A stretch of 64,000 nucleotides of DNA, taken from the NCBI RefSeq assembly GCF_002900965.1, contig NZ_PJOM01000002.1, positions 1,456,969 through 1,520,968 of the forward strand. Direction: 5' to 3'. Of the stretch, positions 1 through 9,992 are shown in pieces. Below the pieces are notes generated by a model, which saw nothing but the letters and a program-made list of their open reading frames with translations, was not told the origin of the DNA and did not search any database. Position numbers and translations under genes: made by a program. Numbering within the stretch: the stretch's first letter is position 1; each line of letters starts with the position of its first letter. This DNA comes from Pseudotabrizicola formosa. Its GTDB lineage: Bacteria; Pseudomonadota; Alphaproteobacteria; Rhodobacterales; Rhodobacteraceae.

Positions 1-953
1 TGCTTGAGGGTCTGCGGCGAGGCTTCGGTATCGGAAATCAGCCGCCGGTCCAGCTCACGCAGCAATACCAGCACACCGCGCCCCTCGGCGGCGATCAGCT
101 TCATCGCCTCAGCAAATTCCGCCGTGCGCCCTGCCCCGCCAAGGCCGACCACGTCGAGCAGCGGGTCCAGCGTGTGCATCCGCGTCAGCACCGGCCCGGG
201 GGTGGTGATGTCTCCCTTGATCAGCACCACATGTTCCGCGCCTTCGGTCACATCGGTATAGATCCGCATCGTCCAGTCACCGCCGAATTCCGAGGTGACG
301 GCACGTTCTTCGGTCAGCTTCACCAGGTTGTCGTTGCGGCGGCGATAGGCGATCAGGTCGGAAATCGTGCCGATTTTCAGCCCGTGCTTTTGCGCGAAAA
401 CGATCAGATCGGGCAGCCGCGCCATCGAGCCATCGTCATTCATCACCTCGCAGATCACACCCGACGGGTTCAGGCCCGCCAGCCGCGCCACATCCACCGC
501 CGCCTCGGTATGGCCGGCGCGCACCAGCACGCCGCCGTCGCGTGCGCGCAGCGGAAAGACGTGGCCCGGTGTGGCAATGTCCTGCGGCCCCTTGGTCTGG
601 TCGATGGCGACCGAGACAGTGCGCGCCCGGTCAGCCGCCGAAATCCCGGTGGAGATGCCCTCACGGGCCTCGATCGACAGGGTGAAGGCACTGGCAAGGC
701 GCGAGGAATTCTTCGGGCTCATCGGTTGCAGACCCAGCTGATCCACCCGGTCGGCGGTGAGCGCAAGGCAGATCAGGCCCCGGCCATAGGTGGCCATGAA
801 GTTCACCGCCTGCGGCGTGCACATTTGCGCCGGGATCACCAGATCACCTTCGTTCTCGCGGTCCTCATGATCGACCAGAATGAACATGCGCCCGTTGCGC
901 GCATCGTCGATGATGTCTTCGACAGAGGAAATGGCGTCGGAATAATCGGTCAT
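1..953 (-). CDS. ribB: 3,4-dihydroxy-2-butanone 4-phosphate synthase, RibBA-type (C-terminus beyond the window)
   Basis: Converts ribulose 5-phosphate to the four-carbon precursor of riboflavin. Reading from ATG at 951-953, the N-terminal part carries the acidic metal-binding motif DHEDRENEGDL and later the stretch GHVFPLRARDGGVLVRAGHTEA, both typical of RibB. After about residue 205 a GTP-cyclohydrolase-II-like domain follows (GDWTMRIYTDVTEGAEH), as in RibBA fusions; whether that half is catalytic cannot be judged because the frame runs off the left edge. It follows ribE and a small unknown gene on the same strand, so a riboflavin operon is likely. No FMN riboswitch is visible upstream. Confidence 0.93.
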   Translation of the reverse strand, partial: MTDYSDAISSVEDIIDDARNGRMFILVDHEDRENEGDLVIPAQMCTPQAVNFMATYGRGLICLALTADRVDQLGLQPMSPKNSSRLASAFTLSIEAREGISTGISAADRARTVSVAIDQTKGPQDIATPGHVFPLRARDGGVLVRAGHTEAAVDVARLAGLNPSGVICEVMNDDGSMARLPDLIVFAQKHGLKIGTISDLIAYRRRNDNLVKLTEERAVTSEFGGDWTMRIYTDVTEGAEHVVLIKGDITTPGPVLTRMHTLDPLLDVVGLGGAGRTAEFAEAMKLIAAEGRGVLVLLRELDRRLISDTEASPQTLK

Positions 954-1019
954 GCTGCGGATTCCTGATCGGGTTTGCCCGGCTTTACCGCGACAGGGCC
1001 ACAAAAGCCAGAGGCGGGC

Positions 1020-1040
1020 GGCGCAGAGCGACTGTGCGCC
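1020..1040 (-). other. Small hairpin between the unknown gene and ribB
   Basis: Perfect 6-bp inverted repeat GGCGCA / TGCGCC around a 9-base loop in the 99-bp gap before ribB. There is no U-run, so it is at most an intercistronic RNA structure. Confidence 0.3.
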
Positions 1041-1052
1041 ACACCACGTCCC

Positions 1053-1613
1053 TCAGCTGCCAAAATACCGTTCGGCCGGAAGATAGCCCGCCAGCCGGCC
1101 CGCAGCGGCCCATTCCGCCTCCAGCCCGTGATCACCGATCAGCAACACCGTGTCGGGCGGGAGGCTGCCAAGCGCCGCGCGCAGCCGTATGCGCGCCTCG
1201 GCAAAACTGGCAAGATGGTGCGGGGCGGCGTGGCTTGCACGCAGCACCGGAGCGGCCTGCGCCAGATCCGCCGCCTGCAACGGCGGCACGGCAAGGCCGA
1301 TCAGCCCCGCCGCCTGCACCGCGCCCAGCCTGACCATCCGGTCAGCGGAAAGCACCTGCCCCGCGCGCAGCACCCGCAAGGCGTTGGACGAAAACAGAAA
1401 CGCCACCAGATCATGCCCGGTGCTGGCGCGCACCCCGGCATAGGTCTTGTAATCCAGCCCCAGTTCCGCAGCCCGGCGCACCCGCAGGCGCACCACCTCT
1501 ATCGGCAGGGTCGGCAGCAGGCGGGCGCGGGCGGCGCGCCAGCATTGGGTGCGCCAGGACAGGCCGGTCATGTCCGGACCCCGGTTATGGCCGATGCCAG
1601 CGCTCAGTCCCAT
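1053..1613 (-). CDS. Conserved hypothetical protein between ribE and ribB
   Basis: 186 residues from ATG at 1611-1613, which overlaps the end of ribE by 10 bases and suggests translational coupling. An ATG at 1569-1571 is an alternative start. Near the N-terminus is GIGHNRGP, a short motif I have seen in other alphaproteobacterial proteins but cannot assign to a function. The rest is Arg/Ala/Leu-rich with no membrane segment or signal peptide. Its position inside the riboflavin operon suggests a flavin-related role, but that is inference from context only. Confidence 0.7.
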   Translation of the reverse strand: MGLSAGIGHNRGPDMTGLSWRTQCWRAARARLLPTLPIEVVRLRVRRAAELGLDYKTYAGVRASTGHDLVAFLFSSNALRVLRAGQVLSADRMVRLGAVQAAGLIGLAVPPLQAADLAQAAPVLRASHAAPHHLASFAEARIRLRAALGSLPPDTVLLIGDHGLEAEWAAAGRLAGYLPAERYFGS

Positions 1614-2200
1614 TCGCGCAGCCGCGCCACATAGCGCGCCATCGTATCCACCTCCAGATTGACCAGATCGCCCACCGCCACATCGCCCCATGTGGTGGCC
1701 TTCTGGGTATGCGGGATGAAGTTGATGCCGAAATCAGTGCCCTCAACCTCGTTCACCGTCAGCGAGGTGCCGTTCAGCGCCACCGACCCCTTGGGCGCGA
1801 TGAAGCGCGCCAGGTCACGCGGCGCGCGAAAGGTCACGCGCAGGCTGTCGCCCTCGGGCACCACATCCACCACTTCGGCCACGCCATCGACATGGCCCGA
1901 GACGATATGCCCGCCCAATTCATCGCCCACCTTGAGCGCGCGTTCCAGATTGACCCGCGCGCCGGGAGCCCAGCGCGACAGGTTGGTCTTGCGCACGGTT
2001 TCCGCCGAGATCTGCACATCATACCAGTTGCGCGGTGTGGTGCCGGTGGCGATCACGGTCAGGCACACGCCGTCTGATGCAATCGAAGCCCCGATGTCGA
2101 TGCCACCCACATCGTAGCGCGTCCCGATGCGGGCGCGCAAATCGCCCTGCTGCTCGGTCTGCAGAACTTCCCCAATATCGCTGACGATCCCTGTGAACAT
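1604..2200 (-). CDS. ribE: Riboflavin synthase alpha subunit
   Basis: 198 residues, the normal length. It dismutates two molecules of 6,7-dimethyl-8-ribityllumazine to riboflavin. The start MFTGIV is diagnostic, and the protein shows the family's internal duplication: GGHIVSGHVDG in the middle, and ALNGTSLTVNEV with INFIPHTQKAT in the second half. The ATG at 2198-2200 is preceded by GGAGA at about 8 bases. It is divergent from kpsS (161-bp gap). No ribD lies directly upstream. Confidence 0.95.
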   Translation of the reverse strand: MFTGIVSDIGEVLQTEQQGDLRARIGTRYDVGGIDIGASIASDGVCLTVIATGTTPRNWYDVQISAETVRKTNLSRWAPGARVNLERALKVGDELGGHIVSGHVDGVAEVVDVVPEGDSLRVTFRAPRDLARFIAPKGSVALNGTSLTVNEVEGTDFGINFIPHTQKATTWGDVAVGDLVNLEVDTMARYVARLREWD

Positions 2201-2361
2201 GCTGGGTCTCCTTTGCTGCAATGCGTAGCCTGCGGTTGGGGACGACGCAAGGTTGCGCACCATTTGCCAAAATTTCGCCGTGCTTTGACCAAGCCAAATG
2301 GGTAAAGGTTCAGGACTGCGCGGCATCTTGCCGCCGACAGGCACTGACGGACACCACCCGC

Positions 2362-3642
2362 ATGACAGGTGACACACGCCGCTTTCTGTTTCTGCAAGGG
2401 CCACATGGGCCCTTTTTCCGCCGTCTGGGCAAGATGCTGCAGGCGGCGGGGGCGCAGGTCTGGCGTGTGGGCTTCAACCGCGGCGACCAGGTGTTCTGGC
2501 CTGCGGACAGCTTCATTCCCTTTCGTGATACGGCAGATCTGTGGCCCGGCCGGATTGCCGCATTGCTGCGTGATCAGGCCATCACCGATCTGGTGCTCTA
2601 TGGCGACACCCGCCCGGTGCATGCGCAGGCGATCCGCGCCGCCCGCGCCGCCGGGGTGACGGTGCATGTCTTCGAGGAAGGCTATCTGCGCCCGCATTGG
2701 GTCACTTATGAACGCGGTGGCGCGAACGGGCATTCCCGGCTGATGCAGATGTCGGTGGCCGACATGCAGGCCGCGCTGGCACAGGCCGAGATTGACCAGC
2801 CCGAGGCCCCGGCCAGTTGGGGCGACATGCGCCAGCACATCTTCTGGGGCGCGCTGTATCACTGGTTCGTCATGACCGGCTCTCGTGCCTTCCCGCAGTT
2901 CCGCCCCCATCGCAAACACACGGTAGGGCAGGAGTTTCTGCTGTATTGCAAACGCCTTGTGCTGTTGCCCTTGCACCGCTGGGAACGGATGATCGCGCAG
3001 GCCCGCATTCGCAACGGTGGCTTTCCCTATCATCTTGTGCTGTTGCAGCTGGAACATGACGCCAGCTTTCAGATGCATTCGCCCTTCCGCACCATGGCCG
3101 AATTTCTGGCCGTGGTGGTTGATGGCTTTGCCAAAGGCGCGCCGCCGCACCATCATCTTGTGTTCAAGGCCCATCCGCTGGAAGACGGCCGCGCGCCGCT
3201 GAAGGCAGAAATTCGCCGTCTGGCACAGCTGCACGGGGTGGCGGACCGGGTGCATTTCGTGCGCGGTGGCAAGCTGGCGCAGCTTCTGAACCACGCGCGC
3301 AGCGCCGTGACGGTGAATTCAACGGCCGGTCAGCAGGTGCTGTGGCGCGGGATGCCGCTGAAGACCTTTGGCGCGGCGGTTTATGCCAAGCCGGAATTCG
3401 TGTCTGACCAGCCGCTCGCCGCCTTTTTTGCCAAGCCCAGCCGCCCCGATGGCCGGGCTTATCGTACCTTCCGGCATTATCTGCTGGAAACCAGCCAGAT
3501 CAGCGGCGGCTTTTACTCTGCGCGCGGCCGGCAAGAGGTGCTGCGGCAGGTGGTGGACATGATGCTCTGCGCCGAAGATCCCTATGAGGCACTGGTCTCG
3601 GGAAGCGCGGCACCACGGCAACAGTTGCGGCTGGTGAACTGA
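2362..3642 (+). CDS. kpsS: Capsule polysaccharide export protein KpsS-like (beta-Kdo transferase family)
   Basis: 426 residues. KpsS/LipB proteins start the poly-Kdo linker on a phosphatidylglycerol anchor for ABC-dependent capsules. Supporting segments: an N-terminal FLFLQGPHGPFFRRLGK nucleotide-sugar-type loop, HVFEEGYLRPHW in the first third, HHLVFKAHPLEDG and NSTAGQQVLWRG in the C-terminal half, all shared with the KpsC/KpsS superfamily. The ATG at 2362 fits the family start. First of three same-strand capsule genes; kpsM, kpsT and kpsE are not in this window. Confidence 0.9.
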   Translation: MTGDTRRFLFLQGPHGPFFRRLGKMLQAAGAQVWRVGFNRGDQVFWPADSFIPFRDTADLWPGRIAALLRDQAITDLVLYGDTRPVHAQAIRAARAAGVTVHVFEEGYLRPHWVTYERGGANGHSRLMQMSVADMQAALAQAEIDQPEAPASWGDMRQHIFWGALYHWFVMTGSRAFPQFRPHRKHTVGQEFLLYCKRLVLLPLHRWERMIAQARIRNGGFPYHLVLLQLEHDASFQMHSPFRTMAEFLAVVVDGFAKGAPPHHHLVFKAHPLEDGRAPLKAEIRRLAQLHGVADRVHFVRGGKLAQLLNHARSAVTVNSTAGQQVLWRGMPLKTFGAAVYAKPEFVSDQPLAAFFAKPSRPDGRAYRTFRHYLLETSQISGGFYSARGRQEVLRQVVDMMLCAEDPYEALVSGSAAPRQQLRLVN

Positions 3643-3731
3643 CCGCAAAAGCCGGTGCTGGCGTTTTCTCACATCGTTCTGTAGCCTTGCAGGCAAAACT
3701 TGAGGCAAATCCAGTCAAAGGAGCCCGAGCA

Positions 3732-4871
3732 GTGAACGTGCTTATTTCCAAAGGGGCAAAAGCCCTTTGCCTTGTTGCGTTGGTGGCCTCCACCGCAGCC
3801 TGCGGCCTGCCTCGGTCCGGCCCGACCAAAGCCGAGATTTTCAAAGGGTCGGTGCTGAAAGAGGGTGATGCCTTTATTGTCTCGGTCAATCCGCGTGTGA
3901 CTCGGGCCACAGCCGTCATCCCCGCCTTCGGGTTCTCTGCGGCTTTCCTGAACGCGGGTGTCGTCGGGTCGGATACGATCAACTCTGGCGATACGCTGGG
4001 CCTGACCATTTTCGAAAATGTGCGCGACGATCCGCTTCTGGGCAACACTGGCCAGCGCGTCAGCGCGCTGGACGAAGTGCAGGTCGATGGTCAGGGTTAC
4101 ATCTTTGTCCCCTATGCGGGCCGGATCAGGGCCGCCGGACAGACCCCCGAAGGCCTGCGCCAGGCGATCACCCGCAAGCTCGACACCCAGACCCCAGACC
4201 CACAGGTCACCGTCACCCGGCTTGCCGGCGACGGATCAAGCGTGTCGGTGCAGGGCTCTGTCGGGACCACCGGGGTGTTTCCCATCGAACGCCCGACCCG
4301 CAAGCTGTCGGCCATGATCGCGCGCGCTGGTGGCGTGGCCATCGAGCCCGATGTGGCCGTCATCCGCGTCACGCGCGGGGCGCATACCGGACGCGTCTGG
4401 CTGCAAGACCTCTATGCCAATCCGGCGCTGGATATCGCCCTGCGCCCCGGCGACAAGATCGTGGTCGAACGCGACACGCGGGCCTTTGTGGCGCTTGGCG
4501 CGACCGGCGCACAGAACCGCGTGCCGTTTGAAACCCAGACCCTGTCGGCAATCGAGGCGATTGCGATTGTCGGCGGTCTCAATACCAACCTGGCCGACCC
4601 GACCGGCGTCTTCGTGTTCCGCAACGAACCTGAAGAGATTGCCAATGCCGTGCTGGGCCGCAAGGATCTGCGCGGCGCGCAGCGGATGGTCTATGTGCTG
4701 GATCTGACCCAACCCACCGGCATGTTCGAGGCCCGCGATTTCGTGGTGCGCGATGGCGACACGGTCTATGTGACCGAAGCACCTTTCGTACAGTGGCAAA
4801 AAACCTTGTCGGCGATCACCGGCACCGCCGGGGCGGCCAGCTCGCTGTCTGACGTCAGCACCGGCGGCTGA
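3732..4871 (+). CDS. Outer-membrane polysaccharide export lipoprotein (Wza/KpsD-like)
   Basis: 379 residues from GTG at 3732, chosen because AAAGGAG lies 9 bases upstream and the product then opens with a lipoprotein signal ending STAAC (lipobox Cys about residue 24). The mature part has a poly-export domain (GDTLGLTIFENV...DGQGYIFVPYAGRIRAAGQT) followed by SLBB/soluble ligand-binding repeats (VSVQGSVGTTGVFPI; GDKIVVERDTRAFVALGA). It would form the outer-membrane channel of the capsule exporter. Its place between kpsS and kpsC is consistent. Confidence 0.9.
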   Translation: MNVLISKGAKALCLVALVASTAACGLPRSGPTKAEIFKGSVLKEGDAFIVSVNPRVTRATAVIPAFGFSAAFLNAGVVGSDTINSGDTLGLTIFENVRDDPLLGNTGQRVSALDEVQVDGQGYIFVPYAGRIRAAGQTPEGLRQAITRKLDTQTPDPQVTVTRLAGDGSSVSVQGSVGTTGVFPIERPTRKLSAMIARAGGVAIEPDVAVIRVTRGAHTGRVWLQDLYANPALDIALRPGDKIVVERDTRAFVALGATGAQNRVPFETQTLSAIEAIAIVGGLNTNLADPTGVFVFRNEPEEIANAVLGRKDLRGAQRMVYVLDLTQPTGMFEARDFVVRDGDTVYVTEAPFVQWQKTLSAITGTAGAASSLSDVSTGG

Positions 4872-4878
4872 GGCCGGG

Positions 4879-6933
4879 GTGGCACCGCGCCCCGATGACA
4901 GACCAGAGGCCGCCGGGCAGATCCCCCGGCGGCTTTATCATTACACCGCGGGCTTTCTGCGCGACCGGACGTTGCGCCGCATTTTGGCGCTCTCCGGCCA
5001 TCAGCTGAAGTTGGGCCTGCCCGGCCCCGAAGATGGCGTGCTGGTCTGGGGCCGCAGCCCCTATGCCCATAGGGGCGAGGCCGTGGCGGCGCGGCGTGGG
5101 GTGCCACTGATCCGGGTGGAGGATGCATTTTTGCGCGGGCTGCGTCCGGGCCGCCTGGGTGGCGGGCCGCTGGGGCTGCTGATCGACCCGGTGGGCGTGC
5201 ATTTCGACAGCAGCGGACCCTCACGGCTGGAGCAAATTCTGGCCACCGATCCCTTGGACAATTCCAACACTCTGTCGCGCGCACGCGAGGGCATTGCCCG
5301 CCTTCGGGCGGCCGACTTGTCAAAATACAACATGCACGATCCAGCACTGCCCATCCCGGCACCCGGCTATGTTCTGGTGGTTGACCAGGCCCGCGGCGAT
5401 GCCTCGATCCGGCATGGCGGGGCCTCGGCACAAAGTTTCGCGCAGATGCTGGGCGAGGCGATGGAGGCGCATCCACGGGCCCGGATCGTCATCAAGCTGC
5501 ATCCCGAAACCGCAATTGGCCTGCGCGCCGGACATTACACCGGGGTGGACATCTCTGATCGCGTCACGCTTCTGGCAGACCCGGTGTCGCCCCACGCGCT
5601 GCTGGACGGGGCGATTGCGGTCTATACCGTCTCGTCGCAACTCGGGTTCGAGGCGATCCTTGCCGGGCATCGCCCGCATGTCTATGGCCAGCCGTTTTAT
5701 GCGGGCTGGGGCCTGACCCATGACGCCCACCCCCTGCCCCGGCGCGGCCGCGTCCTGACCAAGGTGCAGTTGTTTGCCGCCGCGATGATCCTTGCCCCGG
5801 TCTGGTATGACCCCTGCCGTGACCGCTTGTGCAGCTTTGAAGAGGCGCTCGATCAGCTGGAAGCAGAGGTGCGCGCCTTTCGCGAAGATCGCCGCGGTCA
5901 TGTGGCGGTCGGCATGCGGTTGTGGAAACGCGGGTGGTTGCAAGCGGTGTTCGGGCGCGAAACGCCTCTGGTGTTCCGGGATGCGCCGGGCGACACCCGG
6001 GGGCGCGGCATTCTGGTCTGGGCCGGGAAGGAGACGCCGGAACTGGCGCAGGCCGACGTGCCGCTGCGCCGCGTGGAGGATGGCTTTCTGCGTTCGCGCG
6101 GGCTCGGGGCCGAACTGGTGCCGCCGTTGTCCCTGGTCACCGATGATCTGGGCATTTATTACGACCCCAGCCGCGAAAGCCGGCTGGAGCGGCTGATCCT
6201 TTCCCCCCTGCCGCCGGGCGGCCTTGCCCGCGCCGCCCGGCTGCGCGAACGGTTGGTGGCGCTGGGGGTCAGCAAATACAACCTGCCCGGAACCCTGCCC
6301 GACCTGCCCCCCGGCCACCGCATTCTGGTGCCCGGGCAGGTCGAGGATGATGCCTCGATCCTGACAGGCGGCGGCCCGGTGCGGACCAATCTGGCGCTGC
6401 TGCAGGCGGCGCGGGCGGCGCATCCGGACGCGGTGCTGGTCTACAAACCGCATCCGGATGTCGAGGCCGGGTTGCGGCGCGGCACGGTTGCGGCCGGCGA
6501 TCTGATCGGTCTGGCCGATGTGGTGGCCAGTCACGCCGACCCGGTGGCGCTGATCGTTGCGTGTGACGAGGTCTGGACGATGACCAGCCTGCTGGGCTTC
6601 GAGGCCCTGTTGCGCGGCAAGCCTGTCACCTGCCTGGGCGTGCCATTCTATGCAGGCTGGGGGCTGACGCGCGACCTATGCCCGGTGCCCTTGCGCCGGT
6701 CGCGGGGCGCTGATGGCGCGTGGTTGCCACGGCCAGTGCTGGATCATCTGGTGCATGCGGCGCTGATCGCCTATCCACGCTATTACGATCCGGTCAGCTG
6801 CCGCGCCTGCCCCCCCGAGGTGGCAGTGGCGCGCCTGGCGTCTGGACCTGTGCCACATCCGGGGTTCGGCAACCGGGTTTTTGCCAAGCTGCAAGGACGG
6901 TTTGCCACATTTTCGCGGCTGTGGCGGCGTTAG
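4879..6933 (+). CDS. kpsC: Capsule polysaccharide export protein KpsC (two-module beta-Kdo transferase)
   Basis: 684 residues from GTG, 7 bases after the stop of the export lipoprotein gene. KpsC extends the poly-Kdo linker for capsule attachment. The internal duplication is plain: VLVWGRSPYAHRGEAVA...RVEDAFLRGLRPG in the N-half, and ILVWAGKETPELAQA...RVEDGFLRSRGLG in the C-half. Each half also has an SRLE segment, a KYN motif (DLSKYNMHD; GVSKYNLPG) and a late SxLGFEA/FYAGWGLT block. Length matches LipA/KpsC proteins (about 670-690). Confidence 0.93.
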   Translation: MAPRPDDRPEAAGQIPRRLYHYTAGFLRDRTLRRILALSGHQLKLGLPGPEDGVLVWGRSPYAHRGEAVAARRGVPLIRVEDAFLRGLRPGRLGGGPLGLLIDPVGVHFDSSGPSRLEQILATDPLDNSNTLSRAREGIARLRAADLSKYNMHDPALPIPAPGYVLVVDQARGDASIRHGGASAQSFAQMLGEAMEAHPRARIVIKLHPETAIGLRAGHYTGVDISDRVTLLADPVSPHALLDGAIAVYTVSSQLGFEAILAGHRPHVYGQPFYAGWGLTHDAHPLPRRGRVLTKVQLFAAAMILAPVWYDPCRDRLCSFEEALDQLEAEVRAFREDRRGHVAVGMRLWKRGWLQAVFGRETPLVFRDAPGDTRGRGILVWAGKETPELAQADVPLRRVEDGFLRSRGLGAELVPPLSLVTDDLGIYYDPSRESRLERLILSPLPPGGLARAARLRERLVALGVSKYNLPGTLPDLPPGHRILVPGQVEDDASILTGGGPVRTNLALLQAARAAHPDAVLVYKPHPDVEAGLRRGTVAAGDLIGLADVVASHADPVALIVACDEVWTMTSLLGFEALLRGKPVTCLGVPFYAGWGLTRDLCPVPLRRSRGADGAWLPRPVLDHLVHAALIAYPRYYDPVSCRACPPEVAVARLASGPVPHPGFGNRVFAKLQGRFATFSRLWRR

Positions 6934-7005
6934 GGCCCGGGGAAGACACGCGCCGGCACAATGCGGTGCGATGGTAGGCCGTCGCCTTGGAACACGCTCA
7001 AGACC

Positions 7006-7518
7006 TCAGTAGATGTAGCGGATCTGATCTGTCCAGAACCGCTCAAGCCGTTTGAGCGAATGGTTCACCTCTTCCATGCCGGCGGCGTCAATCACTGCCT
7101 TTTTCAGCAGCACCTCAGTATGGCGGGCGAACAGATCATTGAGCACAATGCGCACCCGCCGACCCTTTTCCGTCAGCCGGACCCGCACCGACCGGCGGTC
7201 GAGTTCGGAGCGCTGATGATGCATATAACCGAGTTCCACCAGCTTTTTCAGGTTATAGCTGACATTGCTGCCCTGATAATAGCCGCGGCTTTTCAGCTCT
7301 CCCGCCGTCACCTCATTCTCGCCGATGTTGAACAAGAGCAGCGCCTGAACCGAGTTGATCTCCAGAATGGAAAGTCGCTCGAACTCATCCTTTATGACAT
7401 CAAGAAGCAGGCGGTGCAGGCGTTCAACCAAAGCAAGACTATCCAGATAGCCCAGTGTAAGAACCTTGTGCGAACCATCCAGAACCGGGGCCTGATGCGT
7501 CATGCTGATCTCCGCCAT
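7006..7518 (-). CDS. MarR-family winged-helix regulator, LdtR-like
   Basis: 170 residues, ATG at 7516-7518 with an alternative ATG at 7501-7503. The recognition region GELKSRGYYQGSNVSYNLKK, then LVELGYMHHQRSELDRRSVRVRLTEKG (wing), matches the alphaproteobacterial MarR subgroup that includes LdtR, linked in Liberibacter to an L,D-transpeptidase. Here no such target lies next door, so the regulon is unknown. The gene converges on kpsC with a 72-bp gap. Confidence 0.88.
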   Translation of the reverse strand: MAEISMTHQAPVLDGSHKVLTLGYLDSLALVERLHRLLLDVIKDEFERLSILEINSVQALLLFNIGENEVTAGELKSRGYYQGSNVSYNLKKLVELGYMHHQRSELDRRSVRVRLTEKGRRVRIVLNDLFARHTEVLLKKAVIDAAGMEEVNHSLKRLERFWTDQIRYIY

Positions 7519-7583
7519 CCATCAATCGACTGGCAGAATCGTCACAAACAGAAAACATTCGGTAAACCGAATTCAGATTTTGC

Positions 7584-7862
7584 TCAAACCTTCCGCAGCC
7601 GGTCGCGGGCAAACAGGGTGATCTGGTCCAGCAGCGGCGCAATGGCGGGCGCGGGCCGGGCCTGCCCGAAAATGAACGCCATCAGATCCTGATCGTTTTC
7701 GGCCAGCAACACCTCGTATTCGTCGAGCTGCGCGGGCGACAGCGCATCCAGATGCGCATCGGCCCAGGGACCAAGCACCAGATCCATTTCCTTGGTGCCG
7801 CGCCGCCAGGACCGCATCTTCATGCGCTTGATCCGTGCCTCGGGGGTTTCTGTCAGGGTCAT
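7584..7862 (-). CDS. sdhE: FAD assembly factor SdhE
   Basis: 92 residues, the usual size. SdhE helps attach FAD covalently to the succinate dehydrogenase flavoprotein. The hallmark RSWRRGTKEMDLVLG (residues about 17-31, with the RGxxE flavinylation motif) is present, followed by the conserved acidic helix around EYEVLLAENDQDLMAFIFG. The start codon overlaps the stop of the upstream XRE regulator by 4 bases, so the pair is probably cotranscribed and coupled. Confidence 0.95.
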   Translation of the reverse strand: MTLTETPEARIKRMKMRSWRRGTKEMDLVLGPWADAHLDALSPAQLDEYEVLLAENDQDLMAFIFGQARPAPAIAPLLDQITLFARDRLRKV

Positions 7863-8272
7863 TCGGCATCCACCTCTTCGCGCCGCAACAGATGATGCAG
7901 CCGGGTTTCCATCTGCCCCATATCCTGCGCCAGCGCCAGCATCTGCGCGCGCATCCGCGACAGATCGGCCAGCGCCTCAAGTGTTGCCGCATCATGGGTG
8001 CCCGGAGCCGAGGGCGCGTCAAGCCCATCGCCTTCCCCGGTCAAGAGCCAGCGGATCGACACGTTCAGCATGCCCGCCAGCATCTGCAGCCGGTTTGATC
8101 GCGGCTCTGACGCGTCATCCTCCCAGCCCTGCACCGTGGTCAGGCGCACGCCAAGCCGTTTGGCCAGATCGGGCTGCGACAGCCCTGCTGCCTCGCGTGC
8201 GCCGGCCAGCCGGTCGCCAAAGGTGGCGACCTCTGCCGAAAACCACGCAGCCCCTGTGTCACTTTCCGCCAT
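7859..8272 (-). CDS. XRE-family helix-turn-helix regulator
   Basis: 137 residues. The HTH spans about residues 18-70 (FGDRLAGAREAAGLSQPDLA, LGVRLTTVQGWEDD), followed by LNVSIRWLLTGEG and a C-terminal helical tail rich in Met/Gln/Leu that may be a dimer helix. It is divergent from the aminotransferase at 8362 and overlaps sdhE at its 3' end. Target genes are unknown; the short divergent region (8273-8361) is a natural place for autoregulation. Confidence 0.9.
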   Translation of the reverse strand: MAESDTGAAWFSAEVATFGDRLAGAREAAGLSQPDLAKRLGVRLTTVQGWEDDASEPRSNRLQMLAGMLNVSIRWLLTGEGDGLDAPSAPGTHDAATLEALADLSRMRAQMLALAQDMGQMETRLHHLLRREEVDAE

Positions 8273-8325
8273 CTTGCCTCTCCTCTACGTCGATATCGCT
8301 TGATCGGGTCAGGACCCATCCATAA

Positions 8326-9564
<1,239 letters not shown>

Positions 9565-9573
9565 GGGGGGGTC

Positions 9574-9990
9574 ATGGCGGGCGATTTGCCGGAGTATTAC
9601 TTCCGCATCCGTGAAAACGGTGCCGCTGTGTTCAAGGTGGATACCGAAAACCGCCAGCGCCGGATCGAGATGGAAGAAATCGCCATCGCCAATGTGCGCA
9701 ATGGCAATATCAAGCCGCATGGCGACCGCAAGCTGACGGCCGAGGAAACCGCCGTCATCACCACCTGGATGGCGCAGCGCACCGCGGTTCTGGCCGCACG
9801 CGATGTCGATGACATTCACCGCGCCGTGGATCACCTCAATCTGGTGACAGGCTGGGCGCAGTCAAAGGCGGATGACGCCCAGTTGGAAGAGGTCACCGAC
9901 ACGCTGCTGCTGGCCATGCACGACCTGCGCACGGTTCTGGTGCGCAAAAAGGCCGAACGGCTGATGAAGGCCGCGCCAGAGGCGGAATAG
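9574..9990 (+). CDS. Conserved hypothetical protein downstream of aspartate aminotransferase
   Basis: 138 residues, starting 9 bases after the aminotransferase stop behind a GAGGGGGG ribosome site, so probably in the same transcript. It opens with FRIRENGAAVFKVDTENRQRR, a small beta-rich segment, followed by helices (LTAEETAVITTWMAQRTAVL). No catalytic motif, signal peptide or membrane segment is seen. I do not recognise a function. Confidence 0.8.
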   Translation: MAGDLPEYYFRIRENGAAVFKVDTENRQRRIEMEEIAIANVRNGNIKPHGDRKLTAEETAVITTWMAQRTAVLAARDVDDIHRAVDHLNLVTGWAQSKADDAQLEEVTDTLLLAMHDLRTVLVRKKAERLMKAAPEAE

Positions 9991-9992
9991 CC

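Noticed and set aside
954..1052. Possible FMN riboswitch before ribB
   Set aside because: None of the conserved FMN-element helices or the GGGCAGGG-type core is present; only a 6-bp hairpin is seen. The region before ribE was checked with the same result.
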